A stretch of DNA of 64,000 nt from Acinetobacter variabilis. Its GTDB lineage: Bacteria; Pseudomonadota; Gammaproteobacteria; Pseudomonadales; Moraxellaceae. Below the pieces are notes generated by a model. That model was not told where the DNA came from. It worked only from the letters and a program-made list of their open reading frames with translations, and ran no database searches. The stretch's first letter is position 1; every line of letters starts with the position of its first letter. Made by a program: the position numbers and the translations under genes. The DNA lies in the NCBI RefSeq assembly GCF_000369625.1, contig NZ_KB850113.1, positions 1,433,343 to 1,497,342 of the forward strand, written 5' to 3'. This document shows positions 9,044 to 16,293 of this stretch, in pieces.

Positions 9044-9923
9044 AGCATAAACTCCTTTGGAGAACTGTCTCTATCACTGGAAGTTGCATTAATCACTCTA
9101 ACCTTTATATAAAATAAGCCAATCGCGGAGCTGTATCCAAATACGTCAATGTAAAAGCATCTTTAGTTAAGTCATTCAATTCTGATTAGATCTTTATTCG
9201 AGGTATTTACATCGCTTACATAGCGTTGCATGTTGATACCTGTTTTAACCCTGAATATAAATATGGTTTTCTGAATGAAACCCTTCAAATATTTAACAAT
9301 AAATGCGGGTCTAACGTGATGATTCAAATTTAGCATTGATGTATCAACGTTCACAAAGTTTCCAGTTCAGAATCGAACCAACGCAGTAATAGTATATTTA
9401 GTATGAGAGGCTATAAAATGTAGGCCACCACAGTTTTCGCAGTAAAGGAATAACTGGATGATCAGGTAGATTGAATATTAGATCTGTATTCAGAGTCATC
9501 TTGCCACAATTTTGAAGTTTAAAAATTTATTAATTTCCGATTGTGCTGCTACTTGCATAGAATCTGCTAAGGTTCAAATATTCTTAGCTCTATAATATTT
9601 TTTATTGTTCCTATTTGAACTATTTTTAATCCACATTATTTTATTCAATAAATGCTTATATTCTCTTTATAGGAATTAAATTTTAAGTTTATTAAATTTA
9701 TATCTTTCTCGTTATAAATTTAAGAAATTTAATATTTTCAATTTCTAAAACATTTCTTTAATTAAGTCTACAAAATAATTCATAAGATAATTGTTCTTAC
9801 ATAAGGTGAAAGGGTTTTCACGCTAAGCTCGAATATCTTACATAAGCAGACACCGCTCATACATGCCCAGAGAGTTTTATCCCCTACACTGAAATCAAGT
9901 TTTAGAAAATTAGAGGATTTCAT
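9044..9923. other. AT-rich stretch with possible gene remnant, no convincing gene
   Basis: No gene is confidently supported here. On the minus strand, 9398-9499 can encode a 33-residue protein-like peptide (starts MTLNTDLIFNLPDHPVIP, ends in a W-W-P-T-F-Y stretch); just beyond its stop, another frame reads LLLRWFDSELETL before a stop. Together they look like the decayed end of an unknown gene with a frame break near 9400. A GTG-started frame at 9172-9354 has no ribosome-binding site. From about 9600 on, the sequence is mostly A/T, leading into the small exported protein gene. Confidence 0.4.
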
Positions 9924-10088
9924 ATGAAACAGTTTTCGAAAATTCTAATACTCATTATGATAGGCCTTTATGGTACTTCTACTATTGCAGCAGATGCTAT
10001 TCCTTTGGAAGCTAAAGCTGCCGTAGAAGCACAAAAAGCTGCGCTAGAATATTCTGAAAATCAGAAGAGTGATTCAGACTCAGACTGA
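9924..10088 (+). CDS. Small exported protein (54 aa)
   Basis: A 54-residue frame starting MKQFSKILILIMIGLYGTS, with a basic start, a hydrophobic core and a likely signal peptidase site after STIAA. The mature part is about 31 residues: alanine/lysine-rich, probably helical, ending in an acidic Ser-Asp repeat (SDSDSD). AGAGGA precedes the ATG by about seven bases and a clean terminator follows six bases after the stop, so it looks like a genuine monocistronic gene. The family is not recognised. Confidence 0.72.
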   Translation: MKQFSKILILIMIGLYGTSTIAADAIPLEAKAAVEAQKAALEYSENQKSDSDSD

Positions 10089-10093
10089 AAACA

Positions 10094-10120
10094 AAATAAA
10101 GCCCACGAAGGGCTTTATTT
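10094..10120 (+). terminator. Terminator of the 54-residue exported protein gene
   Basis: Perfect 11-bp stem AAATAAAGCCC / GGGCTTTATTT with loop ACGAA just after the stop codon. Confidence 0.85.
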
Positions 10121-10150
10121 ACATATGGGAATCATTAGAAAAAAGTTATT

Positions 10151-10240
10151 TTAATAACTCAATGATTGTCCTACTCCATAAACCATCAAGGTAATAAGGA
10201 ATACGGCCAATGCGGAGACAGCTATTTCTGCTTTAGTCAT
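10151..10240 (-). CDS. Possible 29-residue single-helix membrane peptide
   Basis: The frame encodes MTKAEIAVSALAVF followed by LITLMVYGVGQSLSY: a short polar start and one transmembrane helix. GAGGG stands about nine bases upstream of the ATG. An in-frame ATG five codons earlier has no ribosome-binding site. Such peptides often associate with larger membrane complexes, but nothing nearby suggests a partner. Support is the ribosome-binding site and composition only. Confidence 0.5.
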   Translation of the reverse strand: MTKAEIAVSALAVFLITLMVYGVGQSLSY

Positions 10241-10722
10241 GTGTTTTACCCTCATGGAGAGCTGTATATTATTTATACACTACATAAGCATAAAACCAAA
10301 TAACAAAATATTACATAATCTTGAATATTTAAACTAAAGTAAAACACAATATAAGAGAGTAAAACTATAAATTAAACCTTAATTATCAACAAATATATTC
10401 TTAATTTTCAACTACTTAATGGATTTTATTTAAAAAATTAATAGATTATTTCTTTGAAATCATAAAATAATCTTTGTTTATAAAAAATTTTTCTATGTAA
10501 TATATTGCCATTCCAAAATTTAAGCTTCTGAACTTAATGTCTTTTTAAGTTATTTCATAGGTTCTAACTTTACTATTTCATAATTTATTTTGCATATTTT
10601 ATATTAAATTAAAACTAAACAACTGATATGTATTTTTAATTAATCAACAACTGCTATTTTATTTTCAATAAAATTCTCTTTTATCGTAAAGATATTTTTT
10701 ATTATTTTTAAAACCTCAATAT
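10241..10722. other. Very AT-rich gene-free stretch
   Basis: No frame with a plausible start and no clear hairpin is seen across about 480 bases. The composition is almost wholly A and T from 10300 on, more extreme than coding DNA in the window. It could hold promoters for the flanking small genes or be foreign or H-NS-bound DNA; neither is shown by the sequence. Confidence 0.5.
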
Positions 10723-10759
10723 AAATTTAAAGATCCTACATAGAAGGATCTTTAAATTT
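10723..10759 (-). terminator. Terminator of the 61-residue protein gene
   Basis: Perfect 15-bp stem AAATTTAAAGATCCT / AGGATCTTTAAATTT with a 7-base loop, starting eight bases past the gene at 10767-10952. Confidence 0.85.
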
Positions 10760-10766
10760 TAAATTA

Positions 10767-10952
10767 CTACATAGATTTGAGTACTTCTAACTCGAAATCA
10801 AGCTCCATCATCTTTTCCAGATTTGGTACAATCGCATTCACCCAAGTGCCACTATTCCAGACTTTCAGAATTCCATTTTCTTCCTTATAGAATGCACAGT
10901 CCTGAGCTGATATATGATGAATAACCTGGGTTCCTTCTGGTATATTTCTCAT
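10767..10952 (-). CDS. Small conserved-looking hypothetical protein (61 aa)
   Basis: Starts MRNIPEGTQVIHHISAQD, continues CAFYKEENGILKVWNSGTWV and ends in an acidic, leucine-rich helix. The repeated aromatic/Gly turns in the middle suggest a small beta-structure, with no signal peptide or membrane helix. The Met at 10952 is preferred because GGAGG lies six bases upstream; the next Met, four codons further up, has no such site. It stands alone and ends at a strong terminator. Family and function unknown. Confidence 0.75.
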   Translation of the reverse strand: MRNIPEGTQVIHHISAQDCAFYKEENGILKVWNSGTWVNAIVPNLEKMMELDFELEVLKSM

Positions 10953-11130
10953 ACAAACCTCCACACATTTGGTTTATTTTTAATTTAGCAGAAGATTTAA
11001 ATTTTTCGTTTACATTGCTTTATAGAGTTGTATTAATTGACTATTTAATAGATTAATCATGTAACTTTTATTTTGATATAAATTTTCTTATGCACCTTAT
11101 TTAAAAATATTCAAACGATAAAAAATAAAA

Positions 11131-11155
11131 AACCCCAACAATATATGTTGAGATT
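11131..11155 (-). terminator. Terminator of the 46-residue protein gene
   Basis: On the minus strand a 10-bp stem AATCTCAACA / TGTTGGGGTT (G-U pairs included) with loop TATAT is followed by TTTTATTTTT. Confidence 0.7.
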
Positions 11156-11200
11156 TTCTATTTATAATCAAATTAAACTAGCGGTAAATATAAGTAATGC

Positions 11201-11341
11201 TCAGGCTATAAAATCTCGTAAAATGTGTTGATTTATCACTTCATCAAAACTTAGATTTGAAAGATTTTGCTTGTTATGTTTGATGGTTTTATAACAATAA
11301 CTTGCTGCAATACCCATACTAATTAAAGTCAACAATTTCAT
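11201..11341 (-). CDS. Small hypothetical protein (46 aa), N-terminal hydrophobic segment
   Basis: The frame begins MKLLTLISMGIAASYCYK, a short hydrophobic segment that could be a membrane anchor or weak signal, followed by a polar tail ending in LRDFIA. GAGGTGA stands six bases upstream of the ATG, and a terminator follows about 45 bases downstream. No family recognised. The ribosome-binding site and terminator make it a likely real gene. Confidence 0.62.
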   Translation of the reverse strand: MKLLTLISMGIAASYCYKTIKHNKQNLSNLSFDEVINQHILRDFIA

Positions 11342-11766
11342 TGTTCACCTCAAAATTAAAAATATTAGAAACTGTGAAATTAAAATATCAGCTTGCTTTG
11401 TAGTGGTCTAAGCCAATTTGGAAAGCTTTTTGTATGGTATGTAAATTCATCAAAGCCATTTCAGGTCTATAAAAATCATTATCAATTTTTTGCTTTGCCT
11501 TGAATTGTCTTATTTTCCCTTAACTAAATCGACAAGTACAGTCGAAAATGTAGATTATCGAGGATTAACATTCTTAAACGGAAGATCATATTTGAATACA
11601 AAAAGCACATCATTTTAAAGCGGCATGGTCGCAATCAAACGCAATCAAATTTGATGCAAAACATAAATTCGAGGAAGATAAATCAGAATCTGCTATGATA
11701 GCTTCCACTTAGTGGACTCTTTTATGTCTTCCCTTATCTCCTATTTATAAGTAAAGGAGTATTACA
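11342..11766. other. Intergenic stretch with a coding-like scrap upstream of rluE
   Basis: On the minus strand 11388-11459 reads MALMNLHTIQKAFQIGLD and a few more residues to a stop; the open frame extends upstream of the Met for about 16 codons without a start. It has no ribosome-binding site and looks like the end of a lost gene. The part nearer rluE holds TATGAT (11694-11699), which could be a -10 box, though no good -35 is seen at the right distance. Confidence 0.35.
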
Positions 11767-11811
11767 ATGGGCAACATGACTGCCACATCAGAATTATTTT
11801 ATATATTTTAG
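11767..11811 (+). CDS. Possible 14-codon leader peptide before rluE
   Basis: The frame reads MGNMTATSELFYIF and stops nine bases before the rluE GTG. It has the best ribosome-binding site in the area (AAAGGAG about seven bases upstream), whereas rluE itself has only a weak one and a GTG start. This suggests rluE translation may depend on re-initiation after the short frame. It could instead be a chance frame. Confidence 0.4.
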   Translation: MGNMTATSELFYIF

Positions 11812-11820
11812 TAGGTTAAA

Positions 11821-12603
11821 GTGAAAATTGTCATTCTTAACAAGCCTTATGACGTCCTCTCCCAATTTCGTCCAGATGAAAAACATCAGACTATGGCGGA
11901 TTTTGTAGACGATCCGGATCTGCGTATTGCTGGTCGTCTGGATATGGATTCTGAAGGTTTGATGTTCCTGACCGATCATGGCGGTTTAAACCAATATATT
12001 ACCAATCCAGCCAGCAAAAAATTCAAAACTTATCTGGTTCAGGTCGATGGCGATATAACTGAAGAAGCCTTGGAACAGCTTCGTAAGGGCGTTGAACTGA
12101 ATGACGGTATTACGCTACCAGCCAAAGCAATTAAAGTCACTGAACCGGAATGGTTATGGGAACGTAATCCCCCGGTACGTTTCCGTGCTTCTGTTCCAAC
12201 TTCATGGGTCGAAATTTCAATCTGTGAAGGTCGCAACCGTCAGGTTCGTCGTATGACTGCAGCAGTCGGCTTTCCTACCTTACGTTTGATTCGCACCAAA
12301 ATCGGTTCGATTGATCTGGTTCAATTAGGTTTACAGCCAGGTGAAACTAAAGAAATTGAACCCCTACTTTATCCAGACTTTAAAGATGTGCCTGCTCAAG
12401 AACCTTACCGCTCGCGCTCTTATGTGAAAAAGCCAGGTGGTACCGGTGGTAAACCGATTAACAAGAAAGTAACGAAAGACGGCACCAAGAAAAAAACCGG
12501 TACACCGCGTATCTGGCAAATGGAAGAAGGTGAAAAACCACGTCGCAAGACTAATGGTACTACCCGTCCAAATACTAAGAGTCGTGGCCGTCGTACCCGT
12601 TAA
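11821..12603 (+). CDS. rluE: 23S rRNA pseudouridine synthase RluE-like
   Basis: RsuA-family pseudouridine synthase; in E. coli RluE modifies U2457 of 23S rRNA. The frame begins MKIVILNKPYDVLSQF, contains the catalytic-aspartate motif AGRLDMDSEGLMFLT (about residue 40) and the RluE-like WLWERNPPVRFR and EGRNRQVRRMTAAVGFPTLR segments (about 100-150). The E. coli protein is about 217 residues; this one is 260, the excess being a Lys/Arg/Gly-rich tail from about residue 200, likely disordered and RNA-binding. There is no N-terminal S4 domain, as in RluE. The GTG start has a weak ribosome-binding site. Confidence 0.88.
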   Translation: MKIVILNKPYDVLSQFRPDEKHQTMADFVDDPDLRIAGRLDMDSEGLMFLTDHGGLNQYITNPASKKFKTYLVQVDGDITEEALEQLRKGVELNDGITLPAKAIKVTEPEWLWERNPPVRFRASVPTSWVEISICEGRNRQVRRMTAAVGFPTLRLIRTKIGSIDLVQLGLQPGETKEIEPLLYPDFKDVPAQEPYRSRSYVKKPGGTGGKPINKKVTKDGTKKKTGTPRIWQMEEGEKPRRKTNGTTRPNTKSRGRRTR

Positions 12604-12611
12604 GCCACTGC

Positions 12612-13956
12612 TCAGGTCGGGAAGATCAAACTAAAGACCACACCTTGAGGATGGTTATTCACCTGAACTTCCCCCTGATGCAACTGCACAACCGCCAAGC
12701 CCAAACCACCCGTTTGGGCTTTTTGATGCCGGCTGCTATCAATCTGGTAAAAACGTTCAAACAGATGGGCTAAATGCTGTTCGCCAATATGTACACCTGC
12801 TGTCAGCACATCAATCCGACAGCTATTTTCTGTAGTCATCGCCGTGATTCTGATCTCTCCATTTTCCTTTCCATACTGCACTGCGTTGCTGAGTAAATTG
12901 GCAAGCGCACGTTGCAGATGTTCCGGATGCGCAGATATATTCAGTTGAGCCGGAATATCCGTATAAATAGACATATTTTTTCTTCTGCCATAAACTCAAA
13001 ATATGCCAGCAAATCCTCTATGATCTGGCTCAGTTCTAGTGTCTGTTTTTCTATCTGATAATGACCATGTTCTACCCGGGCGATAAACAGCATGTTTTCA
13101 ATCATCTGGGGCAGACGTTCATATTCTTCCAGATGGGAATACAGCAAATTTTCTAATTCATCACGACTACGTGACTTCGACAAGGCAATCTGGGTTTGCC
13201 CCATCAAGTTATTCAGGGGCGTTCGTAATTCATGAGAAATATCTTCAGAAAATCGGACCAGCTGTTCATAGCCTTGCTGTATTCGGTCCAGCATGGCATT
13301 TATGCCTCTGTTAGTTGCTGTACCTCAATAGTTCGGGATGGCAACTCGATGCGTTGATCCAGCTGCTGTACATTAATCTGCTGAGTGGCGTAAATTAATT
13401 GACGCATGGATCGTAGCAGATAGTGTCCCATCAGCCAGGCTAACAAGGTGGATAAAATAATACCAAGCAGAGTGTAGATCACTAATTTTATCAGGTAATG
13501 CTTTAAAACCTGTTGCCCTGCTATGAGTTGCTTACCGGCAATCAGTTGATAAGTCTGTCCATTAAAGTCCACTTGCTTAAATGCCAAACGGGTCGTGGGT
13601 TGTTCAATTTTATTATTTTGATAATTTAGCTTGGTGTGATAATCCAATAGAGGAATAGTAATATTTAAAGGATTAATGTCAATCAAGGTATTCTGCGCGT
13701 TTTTAAGGATCAATAAATTATCTTCCTGTCCAAGCATATTTTCATAAAGCTCCGGATGTTCGATCAGTACCTGAAAGCTTTGCTGATCAGCCAGAAATAT
13801 TTCTATTCTGGAAATCCGCAAGGCCAAAGCTTCATCCTGCTGTTGTAGCACCATCTGCTGCATATTATGATAGGACAACCCGCCGATGCTTAAAAAAACG
13901 ATACAGGAAATGAGGCCGAAGGCGATACCGAGTCGTATACCCAAATGCATTTTCAT
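12612..13956 (-). pseudogene. Sensor histidine kinase of an HprS/CopS-like two-component system, frameshifted
   Basis: The reconstructed protein is a heavy-metal/redox type sensor kinase: two membrane helices (about residues 8-30 and 155-175) flanking a periplasmic domain, a HAMP linker, HisKA with the phospho-His box FSEDISHELRTPLNNL, and an HATPase with the N box LANLLSNAVQYG and a G box reading TGGLGLAVVQ. It is broken twice. Near 13300, EVQQLTEA runs into a stop while the next frame continues NAMLDRIQQG, consistent with one lost base. At the T6 run 12976-12981, AEEK passes out of frame and MSIYTDIPA resumes, again one base short. The G box also looks about four residues shorter than usual. 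Its start overlaps the regulator stop by four bases. Confidence 0.88.
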
Positions 13957-14629
13957 GCTTGCGCATCCAGCTTATAGCCCATACCACGTACCGTATGAAT
14001 AAGTTTTGGACTGAAATGGTCATCAATTTTAGAACGTAATCGGCGTACAACAACATCAACGACATTGGTATCGGTATTAAAATTAATATTCCAGACCAGT
14101 GAAGCAATTTGTGTCCGGGTTAACACTTCGGACTGGTGTTCCATCAGCAACTGCAAAAGTGCAAACTCTTTTTGGGTAAGCTCAATTTTTTGCCGGTCTC
14201 GAAACACTTCCCGGGTTAAACGATTCAGCTCTAAATTGGCCACCTGATACACTTCATGTTCAGTTTTGGGGACACGGCGCAGCAGACTTTTAATCCGGGC
14301 CAAAAGTTCGATATAAGAGAAAGGTTTGGTTAAGTTAAATAGTCATCTGCACCTAGTTCCAATCCTTTGACCCGGTCAAGCACATGATCTTTGGCAGTCA
14401 GCATGAGTACGGGAACTTTAGAGAAAGTACGCAAGGTTTTGAGGACTTGCCAGCCGTCCAGGTCGGGCAGCACCACATCTAGAAATACCAGATCAATCGG
14501 TTGCTGTTCCAGCACTGATAAGGCATGCAGGCCATTACCCACCTGTGTAGTCTGGTAGCCGGATTCATTTAAGCCTGTGGCCAAGAAGCCGGCAATTTTG
14601 GCTTCATCCTCTACAATTAAAATATGCAT
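13953..14629 (-). pseudogene. OmpR-family response regulator (HprR/CopR-like), frameshifted
   Basis: Receiver domain begins MHILIVEDEAKIAGFLATGL, with the phospho-acceptor Asp in DLVFLDVVLPDLDGW (about residue 52) and the lysine loop expected after LELGADDYLT. The frame then stops at TAA. Deleting one copy of a tandem TTAAC (GTTAAGTTAA on the plus strand, 14329-14338) restores ADDYLTKPFSYIELLARI, followed by a complete winged-helix DNA-binding domain ending in HTVRGMGYKLDAQA. So the gene is intact apart from this 5-bp duplication. It is divergent from a GlcG-like gene and hiuH, the arrangement seen in E. coli where HprR controls hiuH. Confidence 0.9.
14329..14338. repeat. 5-bp tandem duplication causing the regulator frameshift
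   Basis: GTTAA repeated twice (TTAAC TTAAC on the coding strand). Removing one unit restores an unbroken receiver-to-DNA-binding reading frame with the canonical KPF motif. Confidence 0.85.
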
Positions 14630-14662
14630 GGGCTGAGTTTAATCAATTTCATACAGCGCAAA

Positions 14663-14680
14663 GATTAAAAATTGGTAATC
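14663..14680. promoter_or_regulatory. Possible operator in the divergent intergenic region
   Basis: Inverted repeat GATTA-N8-TAATC between the response-regulator remnant and the divergent GlcG-like gene. Its position suits a regulator-binding site, but it is short, AT-rich and could be chance. Confidence 0.2.
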
Positions 14681-14749
14681 TGATTGTCATCTATGAGCTT
14701 CAATTCTTTGATTATGATCTTCTCAATTTCTATATGACTGAACATTATC

Positions 14750-15234
14750 ATGAGAAGCAGATTGAATCAGAGAAAAATATTGTTATATCTAGCGAGCTTA
14801 GCGATGGTCAGCTTAAGCCATGCTGAATTAAAAACGGCCTATATTATGGACTTGAACACAGCAAACCAACTTGCTGAGAATGTCATGCAAACTTGTCAGA
14901 AAGCCAGCAAACCCGCTGCAGTCACGGTACTGGATCAAGGCGGCAATGTTCTGGCCAGTCAACGGCATGAATCTGTCGGAATTCACAATTTAACTGCATC
15001 ACAGCGTAAAGCCTTTACTGCATACTCGACTAAGACAAGTACATTGGATTTTATGCGTCATGCACAAAAGAACCCGGATGCACAGAATTTAAATACCTTG
15101 GATGAATTGTTATTATTGGGCGGCGGGGTAAAAACCAGCTCATTGGCGCTGTTAGTGTTGCAGGCTCTGGTGGCTCTGAACAGGATCATCAGTGTGCCGT
15201 ACAAGGCATTCAACATACTTTAAAACAACTTTAA
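14750..15234 (+). pseudogene. GlcG/HbpS-family exported heme-binding-like protein, frameshifted near the 3' end
   Basis: Signal peptide about residues 1-25 (ending SLSHA), then a GlcG/HbpS domain with PAAVTVLDQGGNVLASQR. The frame is intact up to LLLLGGGV at about 15128; beyond this the original frame reads nonsense (ends VPYKAFNIL), while another frame reads NQLIGAVSVAGSGGSEQD through to HTLKQL and a stop at 15234. Several codons that normally follow GGGV are missing, so a small deletion that is not a multiple of three is the likely lesion. It lies 31 bases upstream of hiuH on the same strand and probably shared its promoter. Confidence 0.82.
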
Positions 15235-15265
15235 TTTTATCCATCTCTAGAGTAGGAACAGACAA

Positions 15266-15664
15266 ATGAAAAAAATTATTTTTGGTGCTCTTCTAGCGGC
15301 GACAGCAAGCTTTTCTTTTGCACAGAATCCTTTAAGTGTGCATGTGCTGAATCAGGAAACTGGTCTGCCTTCCGCCAATGTCGCGGTGATTTTGGAAGCT
15401 CAGCAAGGTGACAAGTGGATAAAACTGAATGAGTTAAAAACAGATGCCAATGGCCGTATTAAAGAGTTTTATCCTAAAGATACTGCTTTACAGAAAGGCA
15501 TCTATAAAGTGACCTTCAAAACCGGTGACTGGTTTAAGGCCAATAATCAACGCACCTTCTTCCCTGAAGTGCCTGTGGTATTTACGATTGACGGTACCCT
15601 AGAGCACTATCATATTCCCTTATTACTGAGCTCTTATGGTTATTCAACCTATCGTGGCAACTAA
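15266..15664 (+). CDS. hiuH: Exported 5-hydroxyisourate hydrolase (transthyretin-like)
   Basis: Hydrolyses 5-hydroxyisourate, the product of urate oxidation. A 132-residue protein with a signal peptide (about 1-19, ending SFSFA), so the enzyme should be periplasmic. Transthyretin-family marks are LSVHVLNQETGLPSANV at the mature start, TDANGRI around residue 60, and HYHIPLLLSSYGYSTYRG at the C-terminus; the family usually ends YRGS, here YRGN. Ribosome-binding site TAGGAAC precedes the ATG. In E. coli, hiuH is controlled by the HprSR two-component system; here the adjacent system is broken. Confidence 0.9.
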   Translation: MKKIIFGALLAATASFSFAQNPLSVHVLNQETGLPSANVAVILEAQQGDKWIKLNELKTDANGRIKEFYPKDTALQKGIYKVTFKTGDWFKANNQRTFFPEVPVVFTIDGTLEHYHIPLLLSSYGYSTYRGN

Positions 15665-15678
15665 TCCTTATTATCTAT

Positions 15679-15700
15679 AAGCGTCATTTACATGGCGCTT
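15679..15700 (+). terminator. Terminator after hiuH
   Basis: Stem AAGCGTCAT / ATGGCGCTT (one G-U pair) with a 4-base loop, followed by TATTTT, 15 bases after the hiuH stop. Confidence 0.7.
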
Positions 15701-15833
15701 TATTTTGATGTGTAAAACAGCTGCATTTTATCATTCATCTGGCTTTCGCTTGTTATTTATCTGCTGGAATGCTATTTATGATTCACATAATTAATATTTT
15801 TAAAATAAAGTGTATCTAAAAAGGAGTTTTGCA

Positions 15834-16226
15834 ATGGATCAGCAAGTGAATCAAATGTTTCACCAGGACCGATTAATTCAGTATCTCGGTGCGCATCTAA
15901 TTTCCTATAACCACAATCATGCGAAGATTAAACTTAAAGTGACTGAACAACATTTACAGGGACATCAGACCTGTAATGGCGCTGTGATTTTTGCATTAGC
16001 TGATGCTGCATTTGCCATTGCCTGCAATACCGGCGAACATCCAGCAGTCGGCCAGCATTGCGGTATTCATTATCTAAAACCAGCTTCGTTAGGTGACACC
16101 CTTATCGCCATAGCTGAACATAAGGCCAGTAGCGGTCGTAGTGGTATTTACGATATTCAGATCCTGAATCAGAAAGATCAAATCGTGGCTGAATTCCGTG
16201 GAACTTCACGACTGATCATTAAATAA
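15834..16226 (+). CDS. PaaI-like hotdog-fold acyl-CoA thioesterase
   Basis: A 130-residue hotdog thioesterase. Matches to the PaaI pattern are GHQTCNGAVIFALADAAFAI (about residues 44-63), where the Asp is catalytic, and GIYDIQILNQKDQIVAEFRG near the C-terminus. The Met at 15834 is chosen because AAGGAG lies eight bases upstream; a longer frame starting eight codons earlier has no such site. No phenylacetate catabolic genes are near, so the substrate may be other aromatic or short-chain acyl-CoAs. Confidence 0.85.
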   Translation: MDQQVNQMFHQDRLIQYLGAHLISYNHNHAKIKLKVTEQHLQGHQTCNGAVIFALADAAFAIACNTGEHPAVGQHCGIHYLKPASLGDTLIAIAEHKASSGRSGIYDIQILNQKDQIVAEFRGTSRLIIK

Positions 16227-16246
16227 ATCATCTAAAAAACCCAATG

Positions 16247-16277
16247 AAAAAACCGCTGTCTTAACAGCGGTTTTTTT
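16247..16277. terminator. Convergent bidirectional terminator
   Basis: A6, stem CCGCTGT, loop CTTA, ACAGCGG, T7: serves the thioesterase and the convergent M61 peptidase. Confidence 0.9.
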
Positions 16278-16293
16278 AATAGCAACATTCTGA

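Noticed and set aside
9172..9354. Minus-strand 60-residue frame
   Set aside because: GTG start without ribosome-binding site and no recognisable pattern; probably chance in AT-rich DNA.
9600..10720. AT-rich island as a replication origin
   Set aside because: I saw no DnaA-box cluster or neighbouring dnaA/dnaN/gidA-type genes.
12976..12981. Phase variation at the T6 run of the sensor kinase
   Set aside because: The run is short and the gene has at least one other, independent frameshift, so switching here alone cannot restore it.
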